IMG/VR virus record: IMGVR_UViG_3300025162_000016
Span: 304,759-368,758 of that record
Reading direction: 5' to 3' (one strand)
Source of the DNA: a virus
Length of the DNA: 64,000 bases
Shown here in pieces: positions 21,659-30,162 of the stretch. Every line of letters begins with the position of its first letter. The first letter of the stretch is position 1. A program made the position numbers and the translations under genes. The notes beneath the pieces are model-generated. The model did not search any database. It was not told the DNA's origin and was given only the letters and a program-made list of their open reading frames with translations.

Positions 21659-23941
21659 ATGAGTAATATTACATTATCACTCATTTTAGAGCTTCTAAAT
21701 CATGATGCTATTCAAGCCGCATTAGCTAAAGCGGGAAAATCAAATTATTCTCGTAAAATTATTGATCTTGATCCAACTAAAGATAAAAATGCAGTTTATT
21801 CCATTAAGTTAACCAAGTTTTTCCTTGAACCTAGATCTGGTAACGACGATCAATTCTATGATATTCTCAAGTCTTATTTTGAAAAATTTCTCCTTTTTAA
21901 AAATAGAAAATTACTGAAAGGTAAAGACGCTGATCTCAATTCAATAAAATCTTTCAAAGATTTTCATAATTTAGTGGATGCAACCGAAGCAGAACTCAAA
22001 AGAAATAAACCGGCAGATATAGTAGCTAAAATTGCTGATCCAGAGAAAGTTGAAGATCAGGGAAATAGAATGGATGTATTAGGTAAGAAGATAGATAAGA
22101 AAGATATTACTTATATCGATCCGACGGTTGTTGTTATTCGGGCAGATAATTCATCGAAATCCAAGAGATATGGTGGTGGATTTAGTAACTGGTGTACGGC
22201 AAGAAAGACCGGAAATTTATTTTATGATTATCGATTTAAAGAGCCACCACAAACGATGTTTTACGTATATTTTTTAAATAAAGATAAGAATGATAATGAA
22301 TTAGTATTACATTTTGGAGTTGATGAAGATAGAGACATTTCTTATACCGACAGATTAAACAAAGAAAGTAGACAAACATTAGATTGGTTAGTGAAAAAGT
22401 TTCCAGAGTTGAAACCTGCATTAGATAAAAATGCATTTGAATTGGTTCCATTGACAGCAACTGAAATAAGAGTTAAAAAGTTACCAGATACGTTATCGGT
22501 GGAACAATTTAATGGATTAAGTTACGATGAGAAAGAGATGTGGTTTCAGTCTGGAGATAGAGAGGCTACATTAGAGGTATGGAATTTAATGGATGAGAAT
22601 TTCAAGAATTTGTATGTGAGAGAATTTTCAGATAGGGAGGATGATATTAACTATGCAGTATATGATACAATAAAAGGGACAAAGTATGAAAAGTTATATA
22701 TGGAAGGAATACAGGAGAGGATAGAAGATGGGATATCCGAGTCGGAGACACATACTATAGATCAATGTAGTCCACATGATTGGGAATTTATCAAGACCAG
22801 TCCGGGGTTGATTAATAAATTAAATTGTAGAGAAGGAATTTATTATACCTTATTTTATTCGCCGAATAAAAAAGAAACGGCCAGTCTACTTGGTGCTGCA
22901 AAGATAGATAGATTATCCGATTGGGAGGTGAAAGATTTGATAGATCGTTCTCAAAACAAAGAGGAAATGATTGAAATTATTTTACAATATAAAGGAAATA
23001 AATTAAGTGATGATAATGTTTATAATTTATTACAAAATTCATCAAATAAAGAGGAAATGATTAAATTTATTTTACAATATAAAGGAAAGAATTTAACCGA
23101 TTCCAATGTAAATGATATATTAACGCATTCTAAAAATAAAGAGGAAATGATTGAAATTATTTTAAAATATACCGGAAATAATTTAAGTGATAATAATGTA
23201 AATGATATATTAACGCATTCTAAAAATAAAGAGGAAATGATTAAAATTATTTTACAATATAAAGGAAATAATTTAACCGATTCCAATGTAAACGATATGT
23301 TAAAGCATTCTCAAAATAAAGAGGAGATGATTAAATTTATTTTAAACTATACCGGAAATCAATTAACCGATTCCAATGTAGAAAGTTTATTTTGGCATTC
23401 TAAAAATAAAAAGGAATTTATTAAAATTGTTTTACACTATAACGGAAATAATTTAACCAGTACGGCTATGAGATATTTGGTAGTGGCTTCTCAAAATAAA
23501 GAGGAGATGATTAAAATTATTTTAAAATATACCGGAAATAAATTAACCGATGAGAATGTAGATCAACTGATAGCGGCTTCATACGACGAGGACGGGTGTG
23601 TAGACGGGTATGTAGAAAATTTAGCCAAAATATTTGTGGCAAATAAGCATAAATTCAGTGAATCTCAAATTATGAATTTTTTGTATAGTAGCCGATACCC
23701 CCAAGAAATTGCTAGAATATTGGGTCAAAAAAATATAAACAAATTAAGTGAATCGAGCATTTTTTCCATATTGTCTACTTATGAACATAAAGAAACGTTT
23801 GCCAAACTTTTAATAACATATATATATCCCAATAGAATGACGCAGTTTAAGTTAAAATTTCCCGAATATAGGGAATTGTTGAACGTTCAAGCTGAGGATG
23901 AGGATGAATGGCATCCAAATTATAAATCTTATTTTAAATAA
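21659..23941 (+). CDS. WCTA-motif phage protein with C-terminal tandem repeats
   Basis: 760 residues from ATG 21659. The N-terminal domain (about 1-250) contains SKRYGGGFSNWCTARKTGN and FYVYFLNKDKN, a pattern seen in uncharacterised proteins of many large phages. From about residue 425 at least eight 28-residue repeats, N-K-E-E-M-I-x-x-I-L-x-Y-x-G-N-x-L-(T/S)-D-x-N-V, form a probable helical solenoid. Paralogue at 49771-51870 with about 90 percent identical N-domain. Function unknown; a protein-binding scaffold is plausible. Confidence 0.65.
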   Translation: MSNITLSLILELLNHDAIQAALAKAGKSNYSRKIIDLDPTKDKNAVYSIKLTKFFLEPRSGNDDQFYDILKSYFEKFLLFKNRKLLKGKDADLNSIKSFKDFHNLVDATEAELKRNKPADIVAKIADPEKVEDQGNRMDVLGKKIDKKDITYIDPTVVVIRADNSSKSKRYGGGFSNWCTARKTGNLFYDYRFKEPPQTMFYVYFLNKDKNDNELVLHFGVDEDRDISYTDRLNKESRQTLDWLVKKFPELKPALDKNAFELVPLTATEIRVKKLPDTLSVEQFNGLSYDEKEMWFQSGDREATLEVWNLMDENFKNLYVREFSDREDDINYAVYDTIKGTKYEKLYMEGIQERIEDGISESETHTIDQCSPHDWEFIKTSPGLINKLNCREGIYYTLFYSPNKKETASLLGAAKIDRLSDWEVKDLIDRSQNKEEMIEIILQYKGNKLSDDNVYNLLQNSSNKEEMIKFILQYKGKNLTDSNVNDILTHSKNKEEMIEIILKYTGNNLSDNNVNDILTHSKNKEEMIKIILQYKGNNLTDSNVNDMLKHSQNKEEMIKFILNYTGNQLTDSNVESLFWHSKNKKEFIKIVLHYNGNNLTSTAMRYLVVASQNKEEMIKIILKYTGNKLTDENVDQLIAASYDEDGCVDGYVENLAKIFVANKHKFSESQIMNFLYSSRYPQEIARILGQKNINKLSESSIFSILSTYEHKETFAKLLITYIYPNRMTQFKLKFPEYRELLNVQAEDEDEWHPNYKSYFK
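22945..23580 (+). repeat. 84-bp coding tandem repeats
   Basis: About eight near-identical 84-bp units within the WCTA gene, several retaining 90 percent or more identity, so they are still being homogenised or recently expanded. Confidence 0.75.
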
Positions 23942-24107
23942 TAGAAAGCTATACGAGTTTTTTCATAATTTTTGGAGGAAGGAAACCCCGACGGCTTTAG
24001 CCTCGGGGAGGAATTCCGACCATTCTTAACATTCTACACCAACCACCTCAATTTGTCAACCACAAAAATATTTTAACTTTTTCGATGTTTTTGATATTTT
24101 CATCACT

Positions 24108-25283
24108 ATGTATTGTGTAGTAATGATAACATATAATACCAAACTGAAATTTGAGAAACAAGAAGATTTCAATAATCTCCTTGAATCTCTCAAATTAAAT
24201 CAATCGGCTTGGAATATCATAAGTCAAGAAAGATTTTCTATGACCGGTGGAATATTGAAAATTCTTCACGACAAATGTTATTATAAAGTTAAAAAAGCCC
24301 TGCCAACTATTCCATCGCAGTTTATCATTAAAGCGGAACAAGATGTCATTGCTACTTACAAAACAATTAAATCCAATAAACATAAACTTGATTCTCCCGC
24401 TACAAAAAAGAATTTATCCATTCAATTAGATAAAAGAATCTACAAGTGGATAGACAAAACACACTTAAAAATCACCACATTAAATAAACAAGCAATTGTG
24501 TCGTTTGATGTATATGAAAAGTTAAATGAATTAGATTTTTCCAAATTAAAAGACCCCAAATTATTTTTCAAAAATGGGAATTTCTATCTAAGTTTGATTT
24601 TCGATATTCAGCTTCCGTTTATTGATAATAATAAAATCGTAGGAATTGATGTAGGATTAAAAAGATTAATTTCCACGAGTGAAGGAAATATTGTTAAAGG
24701 CAATGAATTCAATGGGCATAAACGTAAAATTCGTTGGAATAAAAGAAAATTTCAATCTAAAAAGCACTCACATTCAGCGAGAACAAATCGTAAGAAACTC
24801 AGAAAAAAAGAAGCAAATTTTAGTAGAAATTATATACATAATGTTACTAAAAATGTAATTCTAAATACCAATGCAAATATTTTAGTGATAGAAGATTTAA
24901 GTAAAATTAAAAGTAAAAATAAAGGTAAACGATTCAATAATAGATTAAGTCAATTACCATTTTTCGCATTCAGAACTATATTAACATACAAGGCACAACT
25001 TTACGGAAAAAAAGTTGCAACAGTTAACCCCGCCTTTACAAGCCAAATAGATCATAGAGGTTTAGTTGGTGGAAAAAGAAGGGGATGTAGATATTATGGT
25101 TCGGACAATGTAGTATTAGATGCGGATGTAAATGCCGCAATCAATATTGCTAACAGATATGTAGACAATTTGAGTTTACATAAACACTCCGTTTTGTGTT
25201 GCAAAGCACTGGATGGACAGGCTGCGGTCAATCAGCCAATCGTCGGAAGTTCTTTCCGGCAAGCCCCTATCCCTTTAGGGTAG
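24108..25283 (+). CDS. tnpB: TnpB RNA-guided nuclease
   Basis: 391 residues. RuvC residues: Asp in KIVGIDVGLKRLIS (about 182), Glu in NILVIEDLSKIKS (about 261), Asp in VLDADVNAAINIANRY (about 344). As in its paralogue, the zinc-finger cysteines are absent (PAFTSQIDHRGLVGGKRRGC). The C-terminal QAPIPLG is encoded by the terminal hairpin, as in 18519-19664. It stands 400 bp before the CRISPR region; there is no evidence that it uses that repeat. Confidence 0.85.
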   Translation: MYCVVMITYNTKLKFEKQEDFNNLLESLKLNQSAWNIISQERFSMTGGILKILHDKCYYKVKKALPTIPSQFIIKAEQDVIATYKTIKSNKHKLDSPATKKNLSIQLDKRIYKWIDKTHLKITTLNKQAIVSFDVYEKLNELDFSKLKDPKLFFKNGNFYLSLIFDIQLPFIDNNKIVGIDVGLKRLISTSEGNIVKGNEFNGHKRKIRWNKRKFQSKKHSHSARTNRKKLRKKEANFSRNYIHNVTKNVILNTNANILVIEDLSKIKSKNKGKRFNNRLSQLPFFAFRTILTYKAQLYGKKVATVNPAFTSQIDHRGLVGGKRRGCRYYGSDNVVLDADVNAAINIANRYVDNLSLHKHSVLCCKALDGQAAVNQPIVGSSFRQAPIPLG

Positions 25284-25286
25284 GGG
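25264..25286 (+). repeat. Right-end hairpin of tnpB element
   Basis: CCCCTATCCC / GGGTAGGGG overlapping the tnpB stop. Confidence 0.7.
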
Positions 25287-25289
25287 TTG

Positions 25290-25453
25290 TTGACCGTCGA
25301 TCGTTCTATTTTTTTCAAGCATTCGTGGGCAATTTTGTTTATTTCGACAAATGTTTCTTTATGGGGGCTTTCTTTGCAATGAGGAAAGCTCTCTTTTAGG
25401 ATTTTTTTAAGACCTTCGATTATATCGATTTGAATAGTGGTTTGATTTTGCAT
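25290..25453 (-). pseudogene. Gene interrupted by tnpB element
   Basis: Begins MQNQTTIQIDIIEGLKKILK at 25453 and reads a normal helical protein for about 54 codons (to ERSTVN), after which the frame enters the IS right end. The rest of the gene is not found at the left end of the element. Confidence 0.5.
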
Positions 25454-25535
25454 TTTAAATAAATATCATATTTCCGGTGTTTTTGTTAACATATAGCTAT
25501 GTATTATAAAAGAGCAAACATTTTATTGAAAAATG

Positions 25536-25563
25536 TTGACATTTGTTGAAATTCTGCTATAGT
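25536..25563 (+). promoter_or_regulatory. Promoter of the MRIEIF repeat element
   Basis: TTGACA (25536-25541), 16 bp, TATAGT (25558-25563). The same block occurs at 63706 and, inverted, at 57062. Confidence 0.7.
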
Positions 25564-25603
25564 AATTCCAGTTCTAATAAAATAAACAGTTGTGCGTTGA
25601 TGA

Positions 25604-25693
25604 ATAGAAATATTCCAGCACGGAGCTTATAGTCCCGAGTGTTTTGAAAACCTAAATTTAGTAAGAATAAATTTTAATAGAACAGGTAACTAT
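25604..25693 (+). repeat. MRIEIF-type conserved 5' gene segment (copy A, start lost)
   Basis: Encodes the same peptide as 45684 onward, (I)EIFQHGAYSPECF..., but a TGA sits directly before it, so its own ATG is lost. It reads in frame into the CRISPR-like repeat and the 25694 gene. Confidence 0.6.
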
Positions 25694-25945
25694 ATGGTGA
25701 AGTGCTGGAACAGACCAGTTACTATATCACCTACCAATAATGGGAGTAATCGTAGTGGAAATCAATCGAAGCAAAAAGTGGTGGGAAGAAATGCTTTTGA
25801 AATTCGTCAAGATATTATAGAAAACGCTATAGAAATCATGCGGATGTCCAATCCGAAATCTTCGTTGAATATAGAAGATATGACCGACGACATATTAAAA
25901 ATATCATCAAAATTATATGATTTTGTTGAAAATAAATACCGGTAA
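25694..25945 (+). CDS. Hypothetical protein whose N-terminus is encoded by a CRISPR repeat
   Basis: 83 residues. Residues 2-13 (VKCWNRPVTISP) are the translation of the complete 36-nt repeat at 25696-25731. The rest (...QKVVGRNAFEIRQDIIENAI...) is a normal helical protein ending DFVENKYR. Either the repeat was inserted into an older gene or the upstream MRIEIF segment and the repeat supply its start. Followed 5 bp later by the next gene. Confidence 0.5.
   Translation: MVKCWNRPVTISPTNNGSNRSGNQSKQKVVGRNAFEIRQDIIENAIEIMRMSNPKSSLNIEDMTDDILKISSKLYDFVENKYR
25696..25731 (+). repeat. Single CRISPR repeat inside a coding region
   Basis: Exact 36-nt array repeat (GGTGAAGTGC ... TATATCACC), about 1.1 kb before array 1. 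Confidence 0.75.
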
Positions 25946-25950
25946 AATAT

Positions 25951-26583
25951 ATGAATTTAAGTTTAACAAATATTATACGGGATAATCCCGATTTAACTAA
26001 AAGATTAGAAGAAGGAACAAAAGAAGTTCGAAAAAGTAAAACTAATTTAGTTCAGGCGGCAAACAATTTCAACAATAAATATACCGATGAGATAGAAGAA
26101 GGAACTCGGCGGCGGCAAATACTTTTGGAAAATGGTAAGGAGGTTGGTAAAACCGAGGAAGAAGTTCTAGGAACATGTGGCGGATTTATTCCTTCGGTTA
26201 GAACTCCTATAATGAATTTTCTGTTTTTTATGATGAGAGATGGAAATCGTTCGGATTGGGTGGGTATTCAAAAAGATCTTAATGAGCAATATGGGCATAT
26301 AGATACAAATTTAGAAGAAGTAGTTTCAGAAAAAGAATTGGATCAGATATATGGGCAATTGATACATGATGATGCGCAATATAAGAATGTAAACGAACCG
26401 GAAGAAATGGACCGATTCATTTATGGAGATATGTCACATGATTTATTTATTAAGATAAAAAAATTAAAAGCTCTATCCCGAAGTGATAATCAAAACGAAG
26501 CGTTTTTAGCATATCAAATATGCATGCGATTATGTCGAAAGTTTGGATTAGAAATAGATAAAATTCCTTGTAACATAAAATAA
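25951..26583 (+). CDS. Hypothetical helical protein
   Basis: 210 residues, acidic and helical. Starts MNLSLTNIIRDNPDLTKRLE; a Gly-containing segment (LGTCGGFIPSVRTPIMNFLF) lies near the middle; ends FGLEIDKIPCNIK. Co-directional with the 25694 gene (5-bp gap) and just before the CRISPR leader. Not a recognised Cas protein. Confidence 0.5.
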   Translation: MNLSLTNIIRDNPDLTKRLEEGTKEVRKSKTNLVQAANNFNNKYTDEIEEGTRRRQILLENGKEVGKTEEEVLGTCGGFIPSVRTPIMNFLFFMMRDGNRSDWVGIQKDLNEQYGHIDTNLEEVVSEKELDQIYGQLIHDDAQYKNVNEPEEMDRFIYGDMSHDLFIKIKKLKALSRSDNQNEAFLAYQICMRLCRKFGLEIDKIPCNIK

Positions 26584-26595
26584 GTTTTTTTATAA

Positions 26596-26814
26596 TTTTT
26601 GGATGTCTGATATGGATATGAGACTTTTATGTTAATTTGCGAGCGGTTAGGTGGTGTCAAATATGCCGTAGCCGCTCGCAACTTGTAACTCACTGATAAT
26701 GTGGAACTTACGAAATATGATATTTGATGTTGACAAATCGAGGATAATAGAATACACTACCGCTCGCAAATTGATACACAGTTCTTTGACAATACGATAG
26801 TTGCGAGAGACACA
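26596..26814 (+). promoter_or_regulatory. CRISPR leader 1
   Basis: Contains a 10-bp hairpin TTGCGAGCGG / CCGCTCGCAA (about 26636-26680), a promoter TTGACA (26730-26735), 17 bp, TACACT (26753-26758), then a further CCGCTCGCAA that could compete for the same arm. Repeated almost exactly in front of array 2. Confidence 0.75.
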
Positions 26815-27352
26815 GGTGAAGTGCTGGAACAGACCAGTTACTATATCACCGGTTGAACTCTGTCATATCTATGTCCACGTTAATCAGGTGAAGTGCTGGA
26901 ACAGACCAGTTACTATATCACCGATCTCTTCCGATGTTTGCTCAAGAGAAGCTTGTTTGGGTGAAGTGCTGGAACAGACCAGTTACTATATCACCTAGGG
27001 TTGCTATAAATGTAACAACCAAACTAGCAGATGGTGAAGTGCTGGAACAGACCAGTTACTATATCACCCAGTACTGGAGTACGGTTAAACCGGACACTAT
27101 ACCCGAGGTGAAGTGCTGGAACAGACCAGTTACTATATCACCAATAAACACTGTTCATCCGTTTCCGTTTCCGGTTTCGTTTGAAGGGTGAAGGTGAAGT
27201 GCTGGAACAGACCAGTTACTATATCACCCGAAAATGGAATATCTCTGCTATAGTTATGTTTGTAAGGTGAAGTGCTGGAACAGACCAGTTACTATAACAC
27301 CATCCTTGGACCAACCATCCAACCATCCAAACAGACCAGTTACTATATCACC
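26815..27352 (+). CRISPR. CRISPR array 1
   Basis: Seven 36-nt repeats start at 26815, 26887, 26960, 27033, 27107, 27193 and 27266. A truncated repeat is at 27329-27352. Each begins GGTGAAGTGCTGG and ends TACTATATCACC. Spacers are 36-38 nt except one of 50 nt. Repeat 7 carries one substitution and the last is truncated, so the old end is at the right and the leader at the left. No adaptation or effector genes lie in the window. Confidence 0.85.
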
Positions 27353-28057
27353 CTATATCATCCTAAGAAAAGTTATAAATCTTGGAGATATATTTGAAAG
27401 GGTATATATTCCATCTTTAAATAAAGGGTCATCAAACAATCTCAGTTGTGGATTATCTTCCATGGCGGCATTAATATCTATTTTATAAAGAGAAAATTCT
27501 TTGAGTGTATTATTTAATTCAAAAAATCTATTTGCAATTAATTCTGCTTCGTCTTCCGTTCTAGTGAAATATATTCTTTCGGGATGATAACTTATTTTAC
27601 TTAAACTTTTTGGGACCAATCCTATTTTTCGTATTTTATTATCATTGATGGAAGGGGTTGCATGATATAAAACCGAAAATTCCATATCAGTTAATTCCGG
27701 ATCAAATTTTGCTTCGGCTTGAATTGCTATTAATATGTTTAACAATGGGCTATTATTTTTGAAATCATTTTTATCAAATTTTTTCCATTTCATATTTTCT
27801 TTGTTTAATAAACCGGCGGAAATGTACCATCCTAAATTATTAATTAATTTCAATAAGTTATCCAGTTCTTTTTCGGAAGGCGGTTTAATAAAAGAAATGG
27901 TAATAATGTTTCCATTTTTAGGAACTATTTTTATTTTTTCAGTCGAAATTGCCCATCGATTAATCATATCATTGAATTTTGTTTTTGAAACCGAATAGAT
28001 TAATCCTTCGTATAATAAATGATCTCGGATTAGGTGGTTTAGCTTAATCATCTGCAT
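27353..28057 (-). CDS. ADP-ribosyltransferase-like protein
   Basis: 234 residues. The N-terminal 110 residues are an alpha/beta region of unknown type. The C-terminal half reads SVLYHATPSINDNKIRKIGLVPKS, then RIYFTRTEDEAELIA, then GIYTLSNISPRFITFL. The YHAT..GL.P / IYFT / Y-S-x-I-x-P order matches the ART-like fold of RNA 2'-phosphotransferase (Tpt1) and DarT-type proteins. Lies between the two CRISPR arrays on the opposite strand. Substrate unknown. Confidence 0.5.
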   Translation of the reverse strand: MQMIKLNHLIRDHLLYEGLIYSVSKTKFNDMINRWAISTEKIKIVPKNGNIITISFIKPPSEKELDNLLKLINNLGWYISAGLLNKENMKWKKFDKNDFKNNSPLLNILIAIQAEAKFDPELTDMEFSVLYHATPSINDNKIRKIGLVPKSLSKISYHPERIYFTRTEDEAELIANRFFELNNTLKEFSLYKIDINAAMEDNPQLRLFDDPLFKDGIYTLSNISPRFITFLRMI

Positions 28058-28089
28058 ATATATATATGCCGGTTAAAATAAAACGTCTA

Positions 28090-28305
28090 CAATTTTTGGA
28101 TGTCTGATATGAGACTTTTATGTTAATTTGCGAGCGGTTAGGTGGTGTCAAATATACCGTAGCCGCTCGCAACTTGTAACTCACTGATAATGTGGAACTT
28201 ACGAAATATGATATTTGATGTTGACAAACCGGGGATAATAGAATACACTACCGCTCGCAAATTGATACATAGTTCTTTGATAATACGTTACTTACGAGGG
28301 ATACA
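28090..28305 (+). promoter_or_regulatory. CRISPR leader 2
   Basis: Near-identical copy of leader 1: TTGCGAGCGG / CCGCTCGCAA hairpin, TTGACA (28221-28226), 17 bp, TACACT (28244-28249). Confidence 0.75.
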
Positions 28306-29152
28306 GGTGAAGTGCTGGAACAGACCAGTTACTATATCACCCAATGATCCAACCGCAAACTTTATAAACTGTTGTGTTGGGTGAAGTGCTGGAACAGACC
28401 AGTTACTATATCACCAATATTACTACGTCGTATTTATATATCGAATGATAATGTTGGTGAAGTGCTGGAACAGACCAGTTACTATATCACCCAAGTCTAT
28501 CCATGCAACCTAATACATATCGTTGTGAGGTGAAGTGCTGGAACAGACCAGTTACTATATCACCGGAGAGAGATAAACCTCTACATGGTATGGTTCGGCC
28601 AGTGTGGTGAAGTGCTGGAACAGACCAGTTACTATATCACCTTCCCATATTCTTCGGAGTTACTCGAATTATCCGAGGTGAAGTGCTGGAACAGACCAGT
28701 TACTATATCACCTGTATGTGGTAACTTTTGTTCCTATAGCATCAACAAGGTGAAGTGCTGGAACAGACCAGTTACTATATCACCGTCAACAGTTGACATA
28801 CCTTGAATTCCCGGCGCTGTTGGTGAAGTGCTGGAACAGACCAGTTACTATATCACCTAATGATCCAACCGCAAACTTTATAAACTGTTGTGTTGGGTGA
28901 AGTGCTGGAACAGACCAGTTACTATATCACCAATATTACTACGTCGTATTTATATATCGAATGATAATGTTGGTGAAGTGCTGGAACAGACCAGTTACTA
29001 TATCACCTAGCATACTGGTATGATAGGATCTAAGAAGTAATCTTGGTGAAGTGCTGGAACAGACCAGTTACTATATCACCGACCATCGAGGGGATAACCG
29101 ACACGATTGACCTTACGGCGAATTACTGGAACAGACCAGTCACTATATCGCC
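28306..29152 (+). CRISPR. CRISPR array 2
   Basis: Twelve repeats start at 28306, 28380, 28456, 28529, 28606, 28677, 28749, 28822, 28896, 28972, 29045 and 29117. Spacers are 35-41 nt. Spacers 1 and 2 (28342-28379, 28416-28455) recur as spacers 8 and 9 (28858-28895, 28932-28971). The last repeat is diverged but its ends changed together (GGCGA / TCGCC), so pairing is kept. Confidence 0.85.
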
Positions 29153-29179
29153 GCACCTTATAAAATATACGAAAAAAAT

Positions 29180-29389
29180 ATGAAAAAGAAATCTACAAAA
29201 AAAGTTTCAACATTACCCACCGCAGCGGAGGTTTTGAATATTGAAGGAATATATCTTCCTTTAGAAACCGCCAATGTATTATATGCATATTTTCATGCAT
29301 TTTTAGCAAAAGGGTTTACTCAAGAACAATCATTTAAACTCACGGAAAGAATAGCCGGATTTTATTTTAGGTCATCGCCTCTATCCTAA
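29180..29389 (+). CDS. Hypothetical protein
   Basis: 69 residues, Lys-rich start (MKKKSTKKVSTLPTAAEVLN) then two helices with LETANVLYAYFHAFLAKGFT. Small phage accessory protein, unrecognised. Confidence 0.5.
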   Translation: MKKKSTKKVSTLPTAAEVLNIEGIYLPLETANVLYAYFHAFLAKGFTQEQSFKLTERIAGFYFRSSPLS

Positions 29390-29425
29390 CCAAATAGGCT
29401 AGAGTAATATCATTCTCCAAAAATT

Positions 29426-29626
29426 ATGAACATGCATGTACCAGAAGAAATTAGATTGAAATATCCACAGATGGAGTTTCGTGGAAAACAACGGAAGTTG
29501 CATAATCGTACCATGATTGATGCGGAAAATCATCAGACCGGGATGAGTTTCTACTATTCTTTTGAGGAAGATTTCTTCTGGTTCAAAAATTGTGAAATTC
29601 CCGATTGGTTCATAAAAAAAGAATAA
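29426..29626 (+). CDS. Hypothetical protein
   Basis: 66 residues, beta-rich with aromatic residues (GMSFYYSFEEDFFWFKNCEI). First gene of a tight run up to 31597. Confidence 0.55.
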   Translation: MNMHVPEEIRLKYPQMEFRGKQRKLHNRTMIDAENHQTGMSFYYSFEEDFFWFKNCEIPDWFIKKE

Positions 29627-29629
29627 AAT

Positions 29630-29932
29630 ATGGAAATCAAAACTAAACTCATTGCAAACACAAATCTTCTTCGTGGTTATGGATGTGGTTATATTGGTGT
29701 TCCCAAAGGTCATCTGTGGCATGGAATGGAGTATGATGATCTACGTGACGTTGATGTTCATGGTGGGCTAACATGGAGCGATAATTATATTCGTGGCGAT
29801 GAAGAGGCCGGTTGGTGGTGGGTTGGATTCGACACTTCTCACAGTGGAGATGATCAGATCAATTGTGATGAAAATTATTGTAATGAGCAAATTAAGAAAC
29901 TTAAACAACAAGCATTGAAAGTTATTGTATGA
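29630..29932 (+). CDS. Conserved phage hypothetical (vHGGLT family)
   Basis: 100 residues: GYGCGYIGVPKGHLWHGMEY, VHGGLTWSDNYI, WWWVGFDTSHSGDD. This order is common in small phage and plasmid proteins of unknown function. Overlaps the next start by 4 nt (ATGA). Confidence 0.65.
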   Translation: MEIKTKLIANTNLLRGYGCGYIGVPKGHLWHGMEYDDLRDVDVHGGLTWSDNYIRGDEEAGWWWVGFDTSHSGDDQINCDENYCNEQIKKLKQQALKVIV

Positions 29933-30159
29933 CTGTAAAACAATTAATTGAAAAATTAGGTGAGTATGATCCTGAGATGCCGGTTATGAGTAATGGATAT
30001 GAGGGTGGTTTGAATGATATTGATTCATTTGAAAAACGTGATGTGGTGCTTAATTATCACGAAGCATGGTATTATGGTAAACACGAAAGCGTTGATGGGA
30101 TTCATGGGGAAGGTGATGCTTTGAAAAACACTACGGTTAAAGCATTGATCATCGCATAA
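29929..30159 (+). CDS. Hypothetical phage protein (MTVKQLIEKL type)
   Basis: 76 residues. The start MTVKQLIEKLGEYDPEMPVM matches a recurrent small phage family. Acidic, His-rich centre. Translationally coupled to the upstream gene. Confidence 0.6.
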   Translation: MTVKQLIEKLGEYDPEMPVMSNGYEGGLNDIDSFEKRDVVLNYHEAWYYGKHESVDGIHGEGDALKNTTVKALIIA

Positions 30160-30162
30160 AAT

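Larger units (their letters stand above)
23975..25290 (+). mobile_element. Stand-alone tnpB element (IS1341-like)
   Basis: Left hairpin CCCCGACGGCTTTAGCCTCGGGG at 23986-24008, tnpB, right hairpin at 25264-25286. No tnpA. Inserted into the 3' end of a minus-strand gene (25453-25290), whose frame is replaced by IS sequence. Confidence 0.7.

Noticed and set aside
25604-25731. The MRIEIF segment as a tracrRNA, since TTCCAGCAC is complementary to GTGCTGGAA of the repeat
   Set aside because: Only nine bases pair, the segment has a conserved reading frame in copies B and D, and a protein explanation covers it. Not excluded, but weaker.
26801-27191. ORFs reading VKCWNRPVTISP or GEVLEQTSYYIT repeatedly through the arrays
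   Set aside because: They are translations of the CRISPR repeat; spacers contribute unrelated residues and stops, so no protein is implied.
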